Source: Pithys albifrons albifrons (lineage: Eukaryota; Chordata; Aves; Passeriformes; Thamnophilidae). From it: DNA of 64,000 nt. Below the pieces are notes generated by a model. That model saw nothing but the letters and a program-made list of their open reading frames with translations. It made no database searches and had not been told where the DNA came from. Made by a program: the position numbers and the translations under genes. Below are positions 1 through 11,700 of this stretch, in pieces; within the stretch, counting starts at the first letter, position 1, and every line of letters starts with the position of its first letter. The DNA lies in NCBI RefSeq assembly GCF_047495875.1, contig NC_092474.1, positions 2,745,001-2,809,000 on the forward strand. Reading direction: 5' to 3'.

Positions 1-2776
1 CTGAAAATAGCTGGGAGCTTCATGTGGTTAGGGATGATAATGCAAAGGCAAAACAGCACAGAGTTCATCTTTCTCCTATTTCTGAAAAATAAATGCAATT
101 CAGTCTTTACAAAATTCCATTCTAGTCTCTTATACTTCCCACAGTCATCTAATGAAATTATTTGATAGTCAGATCAAGCCAGAGTGCAAAAAGATGTAGA
201 CATATTAAAATAAGAGGTTAAAAAGAAATAATAAGTGAAGCACTTCCCTCACTTGTTTTGTTCATATAAACTTGGTTCCTGCACAGCTTGTATATTTGGT
301 AAACACCTATCTACGTTTACCAACTGATGCAATTCTTAAATAAAATCATATGGAGTGAGTCTTTCATAGAATCTACTTTTATTGTTATGAAGACAGAAGT
401 ATTTTCAAGAATTGCTCAGTTATAAAGCCATTTTGCAGGGAAAACTGAAGTCCTGGAGGGACAGGTGTGTGTGAAGTTGGTATCAGTGACCTGTTCCCTG
501 TAAACATGAGTGAGTGGGTGTGCTACACGTGTAACTAACAGCAAAGTGTGAAAGGATTAAATACAGGCATCGATCACACATCTGGGCTATTGGCAGAGCT
601 GATTGCAAGGGGCCAGGGGTCATGTATCGATCAGATTATAATGAAGATTTATTGTGAAGAAACTGGGAAAGTAATAACCTATTCTTAAATAGAATAGGTA
701 ATTCTGGTGTGAAGGGAAGAGAATTAAATGCTGCTTAAGAGTTCTTGCATTTTCCTGTGTTCTGGGATTCAAGACAGTTTAGTATCTCGTGGTTCTCCCA
801 CTGGCACTGGAGGTTGTTTATGCAGAAAGCTTTCTAGCTCCTTCTTGTGATAAATGTAAGGGTACTTAAAATTCTTCCAGCACAAGTGCTCTGACTCCTC
901 AAGGCCTGCGTGGCTCAGGTTACATGACTAAGATTCACATGATTCACCTGGTGGAACTCAAACTGAGCCACCTTGCCATGGAGACCCTTCCAAGTCTTTT
1001 GGAAGAGCAGTGACCTCAACACAGAAGTGCAGGTTTGTCTTTTAATGGCAGACATCGAGCTCAGTATCAGGCTCATCTGTTTTCTCAGAGAGAATTCCTT
1101 GGGCTTAGTTAAACAAAACTTTCTCCTGAAAAGACAAAAGCTGCTTTTCTCTAAAGCAAATCAGCAGCTCCTTCAGAAGACAAGTGGGCTGAACCTTCCT
1201 TGCCAGCAGTACAAATCTATTGATTGATTTCCAGTGGTTGAAAGTGGATTACTGTTATTTCAACTCCCGGTGGGTTTTTCACAGGAATGTGAGATTAGCT
1301 CAGCTCAGTGCTATAACAGCTGCCTGTTCTCTGCTCCTGGTCTGTGTGTGCTCCTACTGCATCAGAGCTTAGTCCTCACATGGTATTAGAAGAAAGAAGG
1401 GAACTAATGGAACCACTGATACCTCTCGATGTCTCTGGGTGAGATTGTGCTGAACTTGCTTGCTGGGTAAAAAAGTCAAGAGTAGTTTTAAATATAATTT
1501 TTAATTTACAGCAACACAGCTTTCAAATGCACACAAACAGGTCTCTGGGCTACACTTGGGCATGTGTGTCTTCCACTGCTTACTTCCAGCTGCTCCTGTG
1601 CCACTGTGTGCTGATTCCACCAAGTCACAGACCTAATTGAGCCAGGCTGGAATCCCTTTTTGCCAGGAACTGTTACAAGATGCTGAGATCCCAAGGGGGA
1701 TTTTAGAATTCACTACAACAGGTTAAGACAAGAAGACTGAGGTAGGTAGGAAAGGAATAATTGAAGATGACAGTTGTCAGATAGTTTGCAAGCCTGCACA
1801 TCTGCATTGATGCACTGTGGTGCTTTCCCCAAATAAAAGCTGACACTGCAACAACAGATTGGTCCTTCCTAGAGATAAACACTAGTTTTTGGCTGATTAG
1901 CTGCCAAGAAAATGTTGTTCTTTAGGAAAAGCTTTTGATGAGTATTTACACTTCACAAAATAGGATTATGGAATCAGGCTTGGCTATCATCTTTAGTTTC
2001 TCCCATGGAGAAAGCTGGAGATAATCTACCTCTGAAACAGCCTCAGCTCCAAGGCAGCAACACTCATTTCATCCTTTCATTAATTTTCTTTGCTGATTCC
2101 TGGTTAAATATAAATATTAATTTAAGTTGTAAAGATGTTTCTGCTGATGAAACTGATTTTTAGTTTTGGGGTTCTTTTCAGCTGACACTTCTGTGAATTT
2201 TATAACTACATCAGTTGACTGTCAGCCAAACGCAGAGGTTACTTTAGTTGTCACAGCAAGTCAGTGCTGATTTTTAGGACTGCCAGTTATGTTTCCTGTG
2301 ATGCAATTTGAATGGAAGCAAGATAGAAAGGCTGAAAGATGAGAGCAGCCAAAAGCTGAAACACAAGCTTTTTTTCAGTTCTTCCTAGAATGTCTTGTTT
2401 CAGGGAGCAGCATTCCCTATGGAACGAGGAGCTGTCCAGCCACTGCTCTAAAGACAGATTTACTCCCAACTCTGCCATTTCCATCACTAATGGGGGCAGA
2501 TGGTGCAATGGTGTCTCTGGACCATACATTCTTTGTTTGCTCAATTGGCTCCTCCTTTATCTGTTTTTGGAAGTTTGTACTGGTTTCTCCACCTGCTCAT
2601 TTATGAAAGATGAATGGGCTCTTTGCTGAGCCTTGACTGTTGGGTTTTTACTTTATTTCCCCTGGCCACACTTTTAAATGTCACTTTCTTGAAATTGCCA
2701 AGTAGTGACATTTTGAGCATTTGAGTCAAAAAGCCATAACTGAAGCCACATGAGAATGCAGATGTCCAAGCAGTTA
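1..2776. other. Unassigned non-coding stretch
   Basis: I recognise no gene or repeat here. Open frames reach only about 85 codons and several overlap on opposite strands, as chance frames do. Part of it, about 2040-2280, is AT-rich with TTAAT-type runs but has no diagnostic element. It ends where CR1 copy 1 begins. Confidence 0.6.
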
Positions 2777-3566
2777 GAATCATAGAATCATAGAATTGAT
2801 TGGGTTGGAAAAGACCTCTGAGATCATCGAGTCCAACCCTTGGTCCAACTCCAGTCCCTTTACCAGATCATGGCACTCAGTGCCACGGCCAATCTGTGTT
2901 TAAAAATCTCCAGGGATGGTGAATCCACCCCCTCTCTGGGCAGCCCATTCCAATGCCTGATTACTCTCTCTGCAAAGAATTTTTTTCTGATCTCCAACTT
3001 CAATTTCCCCTGGCAGAGCTTGAGCCCATCGTGCCCCCTTGTCCTATTGCTGAGTGCCTGGGAGAAGAGACCAACCCCCACCTGGCCAGAACTTCCCTTC
3101 AGGCAGTTCCAGACAGTGCTGAGGTCACCTCTGAGCCTCCTCTTCTCCAGGCTAAACACCCCCAGCTCCCTCAGCCTCTCCCCATAGGGCTTGTGCTCCA
3201 GTCCCTTCTCCAGCCTTGTTGCTCTTCTCTGGACTCGCTCCAGCCTCTCAATATCCTTTCTGAACTGAGGGGCCCAGAACTGAACACAACACTCAAGGTG
3301 TGGCCTCCCCAAGGCAGAATCCAGGGGAAGGGTCACTGCCCTGGGCCTGCTGGCCACGCTATTTTTGATCCAGTCCAGGATCCCATTGGCCTTCTTGGCC
3401 ACCTGGGCACACTGTTGGCTCCTGTTGAGCTTCCTGTCAATTAGTCCCCCCAGGTCCCTCTGCCTGGCTGCTCTCCAGCCACTCTGTGCCCAGCCTGGAG
3501 CACTGCAGGGGGTTGTTGTGGCCAAAGTGCAGGACCCGGGACTTGGCCTTATTGAACTTCATCCCA
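2777..3566 (-). mobile_element. CR1 LINE copy 1, 5'-truncated, with C-terminal part of ORF2 protein
   Basis: This is a non-LTR retrotransposon fragment, read on the minus strand. Its 3' end lies at about 2777, where the plus strand shows the tandem ATAGAATC-type units that are the reverse complement of the CR1 terminal repeats. An uninterrupted minus-strand frame from 3525 to 2860 encodes about 221 residues. It reads as the C-terminal region of the CR1 ORF2 protein, after the core reverse-transcriptase motifs; recognisable blocks are [39 protein letters not shown] and the terminal ALSAMIW before the stop. The endonuclease and most of the reverse transcriptase are absent, so the copy cannot move by itself. 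About 80 bp of 3' UTR follows the stop. It differs from copy 2 by roughly nine bases over their shared 318 bp (hand count), which indicates fairly recent insertion. The 5' break is near 3566 and runs into palindromic filler. Confidence 0.96.
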
Positions 3567-3601
3567 GTTGCACTGGGATGCAACTACAGTTGCAGTGTAG
3601 T
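3560..3601. repeat. Overlapping short inverted repeats at the CR1 copy 1 junction
   Basis: Three perfect stems overlap here. CATCCCAG at 3560-3567 pairs with CTGGGATG at 3573-3580 across a 5-nt loop. TGCAACT at 3579-3585 pairs with AGTTGCA at 3588-3594 across 2 nt. ACTACA at 3583-3588 pairs with TGTAGT at 3596-3601. The block starts exactly where recognisable CR1 sequence ends. I infer templated filler made while the truncated LINE end was joined to the target, but an older sequence at the site is possible. Confidence 0.75.
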
Positions 3602-6600
3602 CCCCTCAGATTGCTGATTAGCACACTTTTTCACTTATGCTGATTTAGTTTCAGTGATTTTGCTGTAAGTGTTCGCAGTTTGTCACTTGTTAATGTTTCA
3701 AGCCTAACTGCTGATAGATTGAAAAGAACTGATTGTGATTGTTCTGGGTGGCATTTTACTTAGCTACTGTAAGTTGGGTCTGCCCAACTTAGACATCATT
3801 AAAAAAATGTGATGTTCCATAAATATTTTTATTAAAGCTTTATTCCCCAGCTGGAAGACAGAATTACCATTCTAAGATAACTGACAGGCATAGTGTTAAA
3901 TCAACGTTACACTGTCAGAATAAAGAGATAAATTTAGTCATAATGGGCTGTTGCTACTAAAACACTCCCATTCTATAACACCAAGTCATGTATATTCCTA
4001 CTAGCATTGAGTGAGCTCTTAAGCAAGTCATTTCTTTTAAAATTCCAATTAGAGTCCTTTGTTGCTACTATAGATGCCCTGTTTTATCCTGCAGCTGACA
4101 AGCAATAGAGACAGTTTATCAGTATAGTGGAACCAAGGCCCTAAGATGGAGCAGTGTGTTTCTGGTGGCCCATAGGACTCCCTAGTGCCTCTTTCTCCCT
4201 TCTTCTCTAAATGATATTAATAAACTGCAGTCCTGCCAAAAGAGAAGTAATTCCTAATCATCCCATGGATTTCAAACAGTAAAGTCCATGTGAGAATTAG
4301 CTGAGGAAGTCATGCAGAAAAGCCAGTCAGTTTGCTGTGTCCAGTGGCTTCTCTCCAGCACTGGTTCCAGCTGCTCTGGTACCTGCAGCTCTTGTAGCAA
4401 TGCAGTGCCTGCAGAAATTCAGCTCTGAGCTCAGTTTGTTAGGGTTTGGCTGCTGGTCTGGGACAGACTGAAACATTTTTACCAGCAATTTCAGTTGCTC
4501 TGATCACTGCTGTGTTTGGACTGGGCATTCTTCTCACTGGCGTGTCCTTGTTACTGAGCATGTCCTGCTGGTGGTGGTGGTTGATCCAGTCCTTGTCTCT
4601 GTCTCCCTTGTGACTTTGTTCTGTATCCTCACACAGGCATCCAAAGGTCATGGCAGCAAACCTTTCCAAATGCAGGCAGAGCTGGCTGCTGCCAGTGTGC
4701 TCTGCCTCTGCCAGGCTGGAGGCAACCAGGGACATGAACCAGCAAAGAGAAGCTGAGGAGAGCAAGTAACTGCCTGGCCAGGAATCTCCTTCTCCCTTCA
4801 CTTGACTCAGGTGCATGACAGATGTTTACCCACTAAGATTTATGAGTGGGCTTATTTAGAAAGATTTGATCTGGCACTTGAACCGTGTTCAGAATTGGAG
4901 GGTAAGTTGATGAATAGACCTATTTGTGGAGCCAGGTGTGCCAAAAAGTAGTTTTAAGGTGCAGAAGATTCGCCCAGAAGGAACTATAAATGTAAGAAAT
5001 ATCTATTTGAGCTACAGAATGCTGTTGGCAAAAAAATACTGAATCATATATAAACTGTCCCTGGATAAATTTGGATTGGAATTTGAAGACTTAGTATTAT
5101 ATCACAGCTTAAACTGAATGTTTCAGTTTAGCAGAGTTTTTGCCACAACTGAATTTTAGAGAAAGATGGCTGAAATCAGTCAGCTTGACAGAGGGAAGGC
5201 CATGTGACACCAAAGAACAGGCTGCTGTTCTTTCAAACAAGTCTTCCAAAACTTGCAAGGCTGTCTCAAAACTCCTTGGAAGAGGCTGTTAGAACCAATT
5301 TTTTAGAGAATCAGCTGAGACTAATGGACAAATCAACACTCTGGGTATCCCTGTGTTTTAATCAAATGATGTTTGTGTTAAGACAAATGCTGCTTCCTCT
5401 GTAGTTCTGTGCTCTTTAATATGATTTAATTTAAATGTATTGAATAAAAATTCAGAACTTTTCAAACTTACAAGTCACAGCCTGATATTTGCTGAACTTC
5501 CTTTCCACCCCAGTGAATTTTGGAAGGCACTGGTTTATAAATTTCAACCATTTCAAGGCATCTCAGTTTTGCATTTTCATATTGCCCAAGCTAATGTGTA
5601 ATCACATCTTTCCAAATTTCAATTGTCTGTTAAAATTGCCTTTCTAATAACGACAAAAACCTAACTAGAGACTTTCATGGTAAAGCAAAGCTTTTCTCTG
5701 AAAAATGTGTGTTCCACATTTACCATTTGGGGGTGTAGAGATGAAAAATGTCAACAACTGGGCAGCCAGTTCTCCTTAACATCACATGAGTGGAAACCAA
5801 TGGAGAAAACTAATCTGGTTTATCAGCCCTTATGTACAGTGTGCAAGGTTAGGGCAAGTACTTTTCAAAGGAAAATTCTTCACTATGTGTTTTGTAATCT
5901 TCATCCATCACCCCAAAAGATGAGGAACAAATAAAGGATGAGATATGAATATCAAAATAATGTCAAGAGGATGTTCTTGCAACGCAGTCCAAGGGAGGCT
6001 TTAATATTTTCCATGTAGATGATGATGGATGTTGATTAATCCATATCACTTCACTCACAGATGTGCAGAAATTCCATCAGATGCTTTATTGCCTACAGAG
6101 GGAGTTGCAGTTAGAGTTCACCTGTCGCCTTTCCAAAATTTATTTAAAGAGGGGAAACAACAACACTTCCCCAAAGAGCTGCAAAACTTGAAGCAGGTTC
6201 CACATTCCCTCTCATTAGACACAGCAGTCAGTCCCCTACCAATCATTTGCATCCTTTAAGCACAGGCATTGTCTCATGTTTTCCTAAGGAACTGAGGCCA
6301 TAAGTGTGGCTGCCATGCTAAGCTTGTATGTTTATTACTTTCCCCATCCTTCTCTCTTCTGGAAAAAAAAGGGACTTTTCATAAGAGTAATTGTCATGAA
6401 GGTGAATGTCTGAACTGGCAGTTTCCTTCTTTTCAGAAGATTTTCTTCTTGCAATAAGAGGAATCAATAAAGATGTTTTATGCAGGTTGAGCAATTGCAG
6501 CTGATGCTTTTCAGCTTGTCAGCTGATAATTCCATTGCAGAAGGAAATAACCACATGTTATTATACTAAAGTGAGATGGAAACGAGGCATTCCTCCCTGA

Positions 6601-6710
6601 CACTTGAGTGCATAACCCAGAGAACCTGATATTTCAGAATAAATGCAGATACCAGTTTTTTTCCCCTTTTTCCCACACTGTTACAGCTGGGATGGGGTTT
6701 CTCTGTTCAG

Positions 6711-6790
6711 TTTGGGGGGGTTTTGATGAAGGATTTTTGTCTGGTTGTTGATTTTTTGTTGTTTTGGTTTGTTGTTTTTTTTCCTTTTGG
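6711..6790. repeat. T/G-rich low-complexity tract
   Basis: This is a run of G followed by repeated TTTTTGTTG-like words and T runs. It is simple low-complexity sequence with no hallmark of an element. It could be the decayed tail of a retroposon, but no body is recognisable beside it. Confidence 0.7.
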
Positions 6791-8748
6791 TCTTCACAGG
6801 GATGCACTTATTCCTTGCAGGTAGAGAGAACTAAGTTTTCTTGTTCACAAATAATTTTCTTGTCGTGGAGTGTCTAATGACCTCAAGTGGTCAAGGGCTT
6901 AATTTATATTCTGTAAGACTGTCTACCCTAAAGCTAACTTCAGAATTAAAATAATTATCATAAATGAAGAACTATACAGCAAAGCCAAAATTTCAGGTGA
7001 GATGGGAAAAAGGGCAGTGCAAGAAAACTGTGTGTAAATAAATGGCTTGTCACTGAGATAAATAACAAGAAATTATTCTTCTCTTGCCAGCAGGGCAAGG
7101 AATTACTGAAGCTGCAGATATTCATGTTCCTTGTTCTCACACAAGGATTTATGTGAATGTGGGGGTGCATATGTATGCATGCAACCAAATTTATAGACTG
7201 CCTTCCTATGGAGATTGGAGGATTAAATGGTAGTTGCTCCAGTGGAAGTAGTGTTTGGTTGCGATTTGGTTGCATCCAGCCTGATTTGCTTGGGGTTTTG
7301 TACTTGTTTCCCTTCCTCCTCCATCCCCACCTCCATCTATGAGCTCACTTGCATCCACCCTTTGGTTTAAATTGCAACCTGCTGAGAAAATACCAATTGA
7401 CCAGGTTGTTTGCTATAAAAATTCTATTAAAATACCTCTGCCTTCTGCAACTTCACTTTTGCTGTTGTGGTTCCCAGTCCTCATGGAGTTGGTTTTGGGT
7501 GTCACTGTGAGCTGCTTGGCTGCAGGGCAAAATGGGGCATGAGGGCCCAGTTGGTTCAAGGCCAGATGAGCCTCCTGACCAACTAGTTTACAGTGTTATC
7601 ACTCAAATGCTCTTGCTGGCACAGCTCTTGTCACTGCACTCCATCCAGGAGCAGGAATTTCCCCCCCAGCTTTCACTCCTCCTGTGGTACCCCTTTCCTG
7701 CAGCCCAGCATGTGTATTCCTGGCAGGGAGTGTTATATGGAATCACTTGGTTAAAAGCTTCTCTTTCCAGGGAGTCCCTGTGAAAGTCTCTGCCTTGTCT
7801 TGCAGCAGTACCAGCACTTGTGCTGTGGACATAGAAAAGTCTTATATGACACAGTGTAGTACAGTTGCCTTAAGTTCCTGTGAGTGTGGTCCCTGTGCAA
7901 GGAGAGGAAGCAAACTAATATTTCAGTCTCTTCTTTGGGGTCAATCCTGAGCCCCACCACTACTTTTAATTTGTATTTTCCTGAGCTGTGTCTCCTCTCC
8001 CTTTGGGACTGTGGCACCTTATCCACACAGAGTTATCTCCCCAGGTGCATTCTCCTCCCATCATTCTCTGATATAACTGATTAAGGCAGGGAGAGAAGTC
8101 ACAGAACCTCCCAGGGCTGCTTGGAGTGTGCCCCTAGAAACGGTTCAAGGTGTGCACAGAAGTGCATTGCTGTCATCTAGTGATGAACAATGCCAGGCTT
8201 GCCAGTTGCAAATTAATTGTATGGCTCACAAGCACAGCTCCTGCAGCTGTTACCAGCTTTCCTGGCCAAATCCTCTTACACCAGAGCATTAGTGAGCTCT
8301 CTGACAGATGCCTGGGGCTGGACTGTGGCCAGTTCAGCAAGAAAGGGGCCCACCAACCTTTCCTTTCCTGTGATCCTGCAGTTGGAAAGGAGCCTACCTG
8401 GGTGCCTGGGGGAAAGGAAGGAAGAGATCTCATTACCTCACTTCACAGCTTTGTTTTAGCACAGGCCACCAGAACTTGCACTGCATGAATGGGGTCGTGG
8501 AGGCTGCAGAAGACCTGGGGGGCTCTTGGACAGCATATGGTAAAGCAACAACTGTGCTTAAAAACCTGCCTGCCACAAAGGGAGTGCAGAACATGGACTG
8601 TTCTTGTGCCTCTGAACAGCAGCTTGTACAAACAAGGAACAATGTCACAGTGTTTCAAAAGGAATCTGTGGGAATTATTTGTGGATGTGGCAATTGCCAA
8701 GTTGTGTCTCCATCTAGTTAATACATATTTTTAGTATCCTATCAGACT

Positions 8749-8778
8749 AGTATGATGGTACATAGTAACCATGATACT
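8749..8778. repeat. Imperfect 11-bp inverted repeat with 8-nt loop
   Basis: AGTATGATGGT at 8749-8759 and ACCATGATACT at 8768-8778 are complementary except for one central position. The loop is 8760-8767. It is too short for a microRNA precursor and has no poly-T or other RNA-gene signal beside it. It may be chance or the remnant of a small palindromic element. Confidence 0.5.
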
Positions 8779-11700
8779 GTAACATTGTACTCCAGAAGAA
8801 AACTCCTTCCCCATGCCAGGAGGAGGAATACCCTGTACTGTCTCTTCCCTGCCTTAAAGCTTTTGTCCTAATGTCTACTCACAAAATAAAATTGGCTTAA
8901 GACCAGGAGTGGAGATTTAGTGGCCCTTTGAAGGGTTAGGGTCACCTGCACTCATTGCATAACTGTCTGGTGCCCCCTCCCTCTTCAACCCTGATTGATG
9001 ATTGAAGCCTCAATGAGCATCCAGTGACCAATGAATTTCTCAGCCTAATTATGTGCAGTCAGATCAAGTGCCTGCATGTAGGGGTTTTTAATTTCTTTTT
9101 TTTATCATCTGCCATCTTGTAGCTCTGATTAGTGTTGGCTGTCACCACTAACTGCAGGATTGGTGGATGCCAGTTGAAGTCTCAAATACAGAGGGGTCTC
9201 TTTTGTTCTTCCCTCATCTCCCATGTTTGGAAATGCAGTTAGGATACTATGCATGGGCTCTCAGGCAAAAGCCAACCTGTCCTGGATCCTACTGCAGGAA
9301 AACACATGGCACCTCCAGATTTACAGCAGTCAAACCTTTGTACCCAAGACATCAGCAGCGTAATACAAATCACATGCAGGTGCATCAGAAAAGCTTTTCC
9401 TTGATTAATATTCTGATGTCTCCTGGCATTCCATTTGACAGGGGGATTATCCTTTTGTGATTGTGGACTCCTCATAGTTCTTTCTTGTCTATGAGCACTA
9501 TTTCCCAAGGTGCTGGGAAGAGAACTTTATCAGTTCTTTCATCTTTCCTCAGGGACTCTCAGAGTTTTGCTTGGTGAGGGAGGTGACCCCACAAAGGAAT
9601 GTGAAGAAAAACCTGGTGAGATGCTGATGTTGAGCAAGGTCCAAGTTGGTCACTATCTGCCTTTTTCTTTTTTGGTTTTGCTGCTTGATATGTCAAAGGA
9701 GAGGCTCCTGAGTCTCCCATCCCCTACGCTCATATATCATTTTTGTTTTCACTGAAATGTGGGTGTGTTCCTCCACAATTAGTGCTCTGCATGATTAGAT
9801 CTCTTCACTTAATCCATGCACCAAGATCTTAGAAATGAGCCCTTATAACAAATGCTGAACATTGCTAGGATCTAAATGTCATAGAATTCTCTGCTTTTTG
9901 ACCCATGGCTCAAATGATTGGCTGGGAGTTTAGATTGCTATAAATTGTGTTTTAACAATAAATATTTTTTTTCTTTTTGCAAGTTATTTGTATCAAGTTT
10001 AACAGTCTAGATTCTGTTGCATGAATAACTTTCAGAGCATTCTGCTGTGTTGTCCATTGTTCATTCTAAAGGCATCTTGCAGTTTCCAGGTTTCTTTTTT
10101 CATCTTTTTTTTAATGTCATAGTTGACAGTATCTTCTGACTGAGTAACTTCAACTGCACTCCAACTTCTGGAGCCTGAGATCTACAGCCTGGAAGTGGAG
10201 CCTAAAGGAGGGGATGGATTATAGTACAGCTATATAAAAATAAATTTAAAAAAGCTACAAACATGAATCTGTCAGAGGAGAAAGTAATAATCTTCTTCCA
10301 TCTTCTTGTGTGGAATCTTCTGTTCTTTATTGAAATGAACAAAATATGCTTTGCTTCAAGGTCTTCTGTTTGATAAATTATCCTCTGTGATCTCTTATCT
10401 TGTCTAAGCTTTCTTTTCGTTCCCTGTTTTCTTAGTTGTGCATCGAGTTCTCTTGTTTATTTAACACGAAGACCTCGGTGTGTCCCCTCGATCATTCTTA
10501 AAATTTCCCCTGCTGCATTTTAATGGAGACAAGGACTTGTCTGCTGCAAATATCTCCCCTGTGATAAAATGATTTGGGGCAGTGTAAAAGGAAGGGATAG
10601 AATGTCGTGTCTAACCCACTTCCCCTTTTCAGCTTTAATGATTGATTAAAATAATTGTTGCAGTGATGTCCTTTTGGGGTGTGTAATAAAGCCAAGTATC
10701 CCCAACATACAACAAATGCTGGAAAGAACAGGGCAGTAGTGGAGAAGTGCCTTACAGAATTCTTACAAGAAATCACCAAAGGCAGCTTCAGCCCTGCAGA
10801 AAACTCTGTTCTGAATTGTTTTTTCTGGTCAAGATGGAAACTTGTGCTCTGTCACCAATTTCCTGCAAAGCTGTTGTGCATTGGGGCTCTCTGTGCAAGC
10901 AAAGGTTTTCCATGCTACAAAACTACCCTGGGGTTGCTTTGGCAAGACACAAACTTTTTCTTAAATTTTCCCATTTGCAAAAATACTCTCCAAAAGTATT
11001 TTAAAAATATTTCATGGCCCATTTTCTGGTGGGGGAAGGTAATTTTTATTTGGAGTCCTTTTAATGTTATAAATATTGATAACACCAGTCCATAGAAAGA
11101 CCAACAGTATGTTTATTTCAGGATTTCTCTCAATGAGAGACAACACATAAATAAAAGACAAAGCTTATGGTTTGTGTTTACAGACTCTCAGCTCTGTGGG
11201 AAGGAGAACTGTGCTTCCATATGCTGCTGATTTAGACATGCTCTCTAGGAGGCACTTAAGTTATCAGCCATTCATCTGGAGCTGCTGCCACCCACTTGAG
11301 TTTCAGGTACAGCCGTTCGTGAATTCATCAGATGAGGAACTTGAAAGTCGTGTGTTTATTTTACAGTTCATAAGAACTTCCCTGAATTTGAATATTTTTA
11401 TTAGATGACCAAACGAAATGAGGTCTTTGCAATTGTTCATACCCTCTAATGCTTTAAAAGAGAAGCTGTGTCAATTGAAACTTCATTAGTTCATTTCTTC
11501 CTCATTTTAATGATTGTAAATAGCCTTTAAAATGATTATAAGTGTTCAAATGAAAAGTAACTTTATAAAAGGCTAAAAAGGAAACTTCAAAACTGACATT
11601 CAAGCCTGACATCTGTATCTGTACCTGTCTTCAATGAGAAGAGGTGAGGACAAAAGCAAAAGTTCTGGTAAATCTTGAGAAAATTGGACCATCCAAGTGA

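Noticed and set aside
2840..3643. Plus-strand frames of 92-163 codons as genes
   Set aside because: They are antisense translations of CR1 copy 1; the same peptides recur at every CR1 copy in the window.
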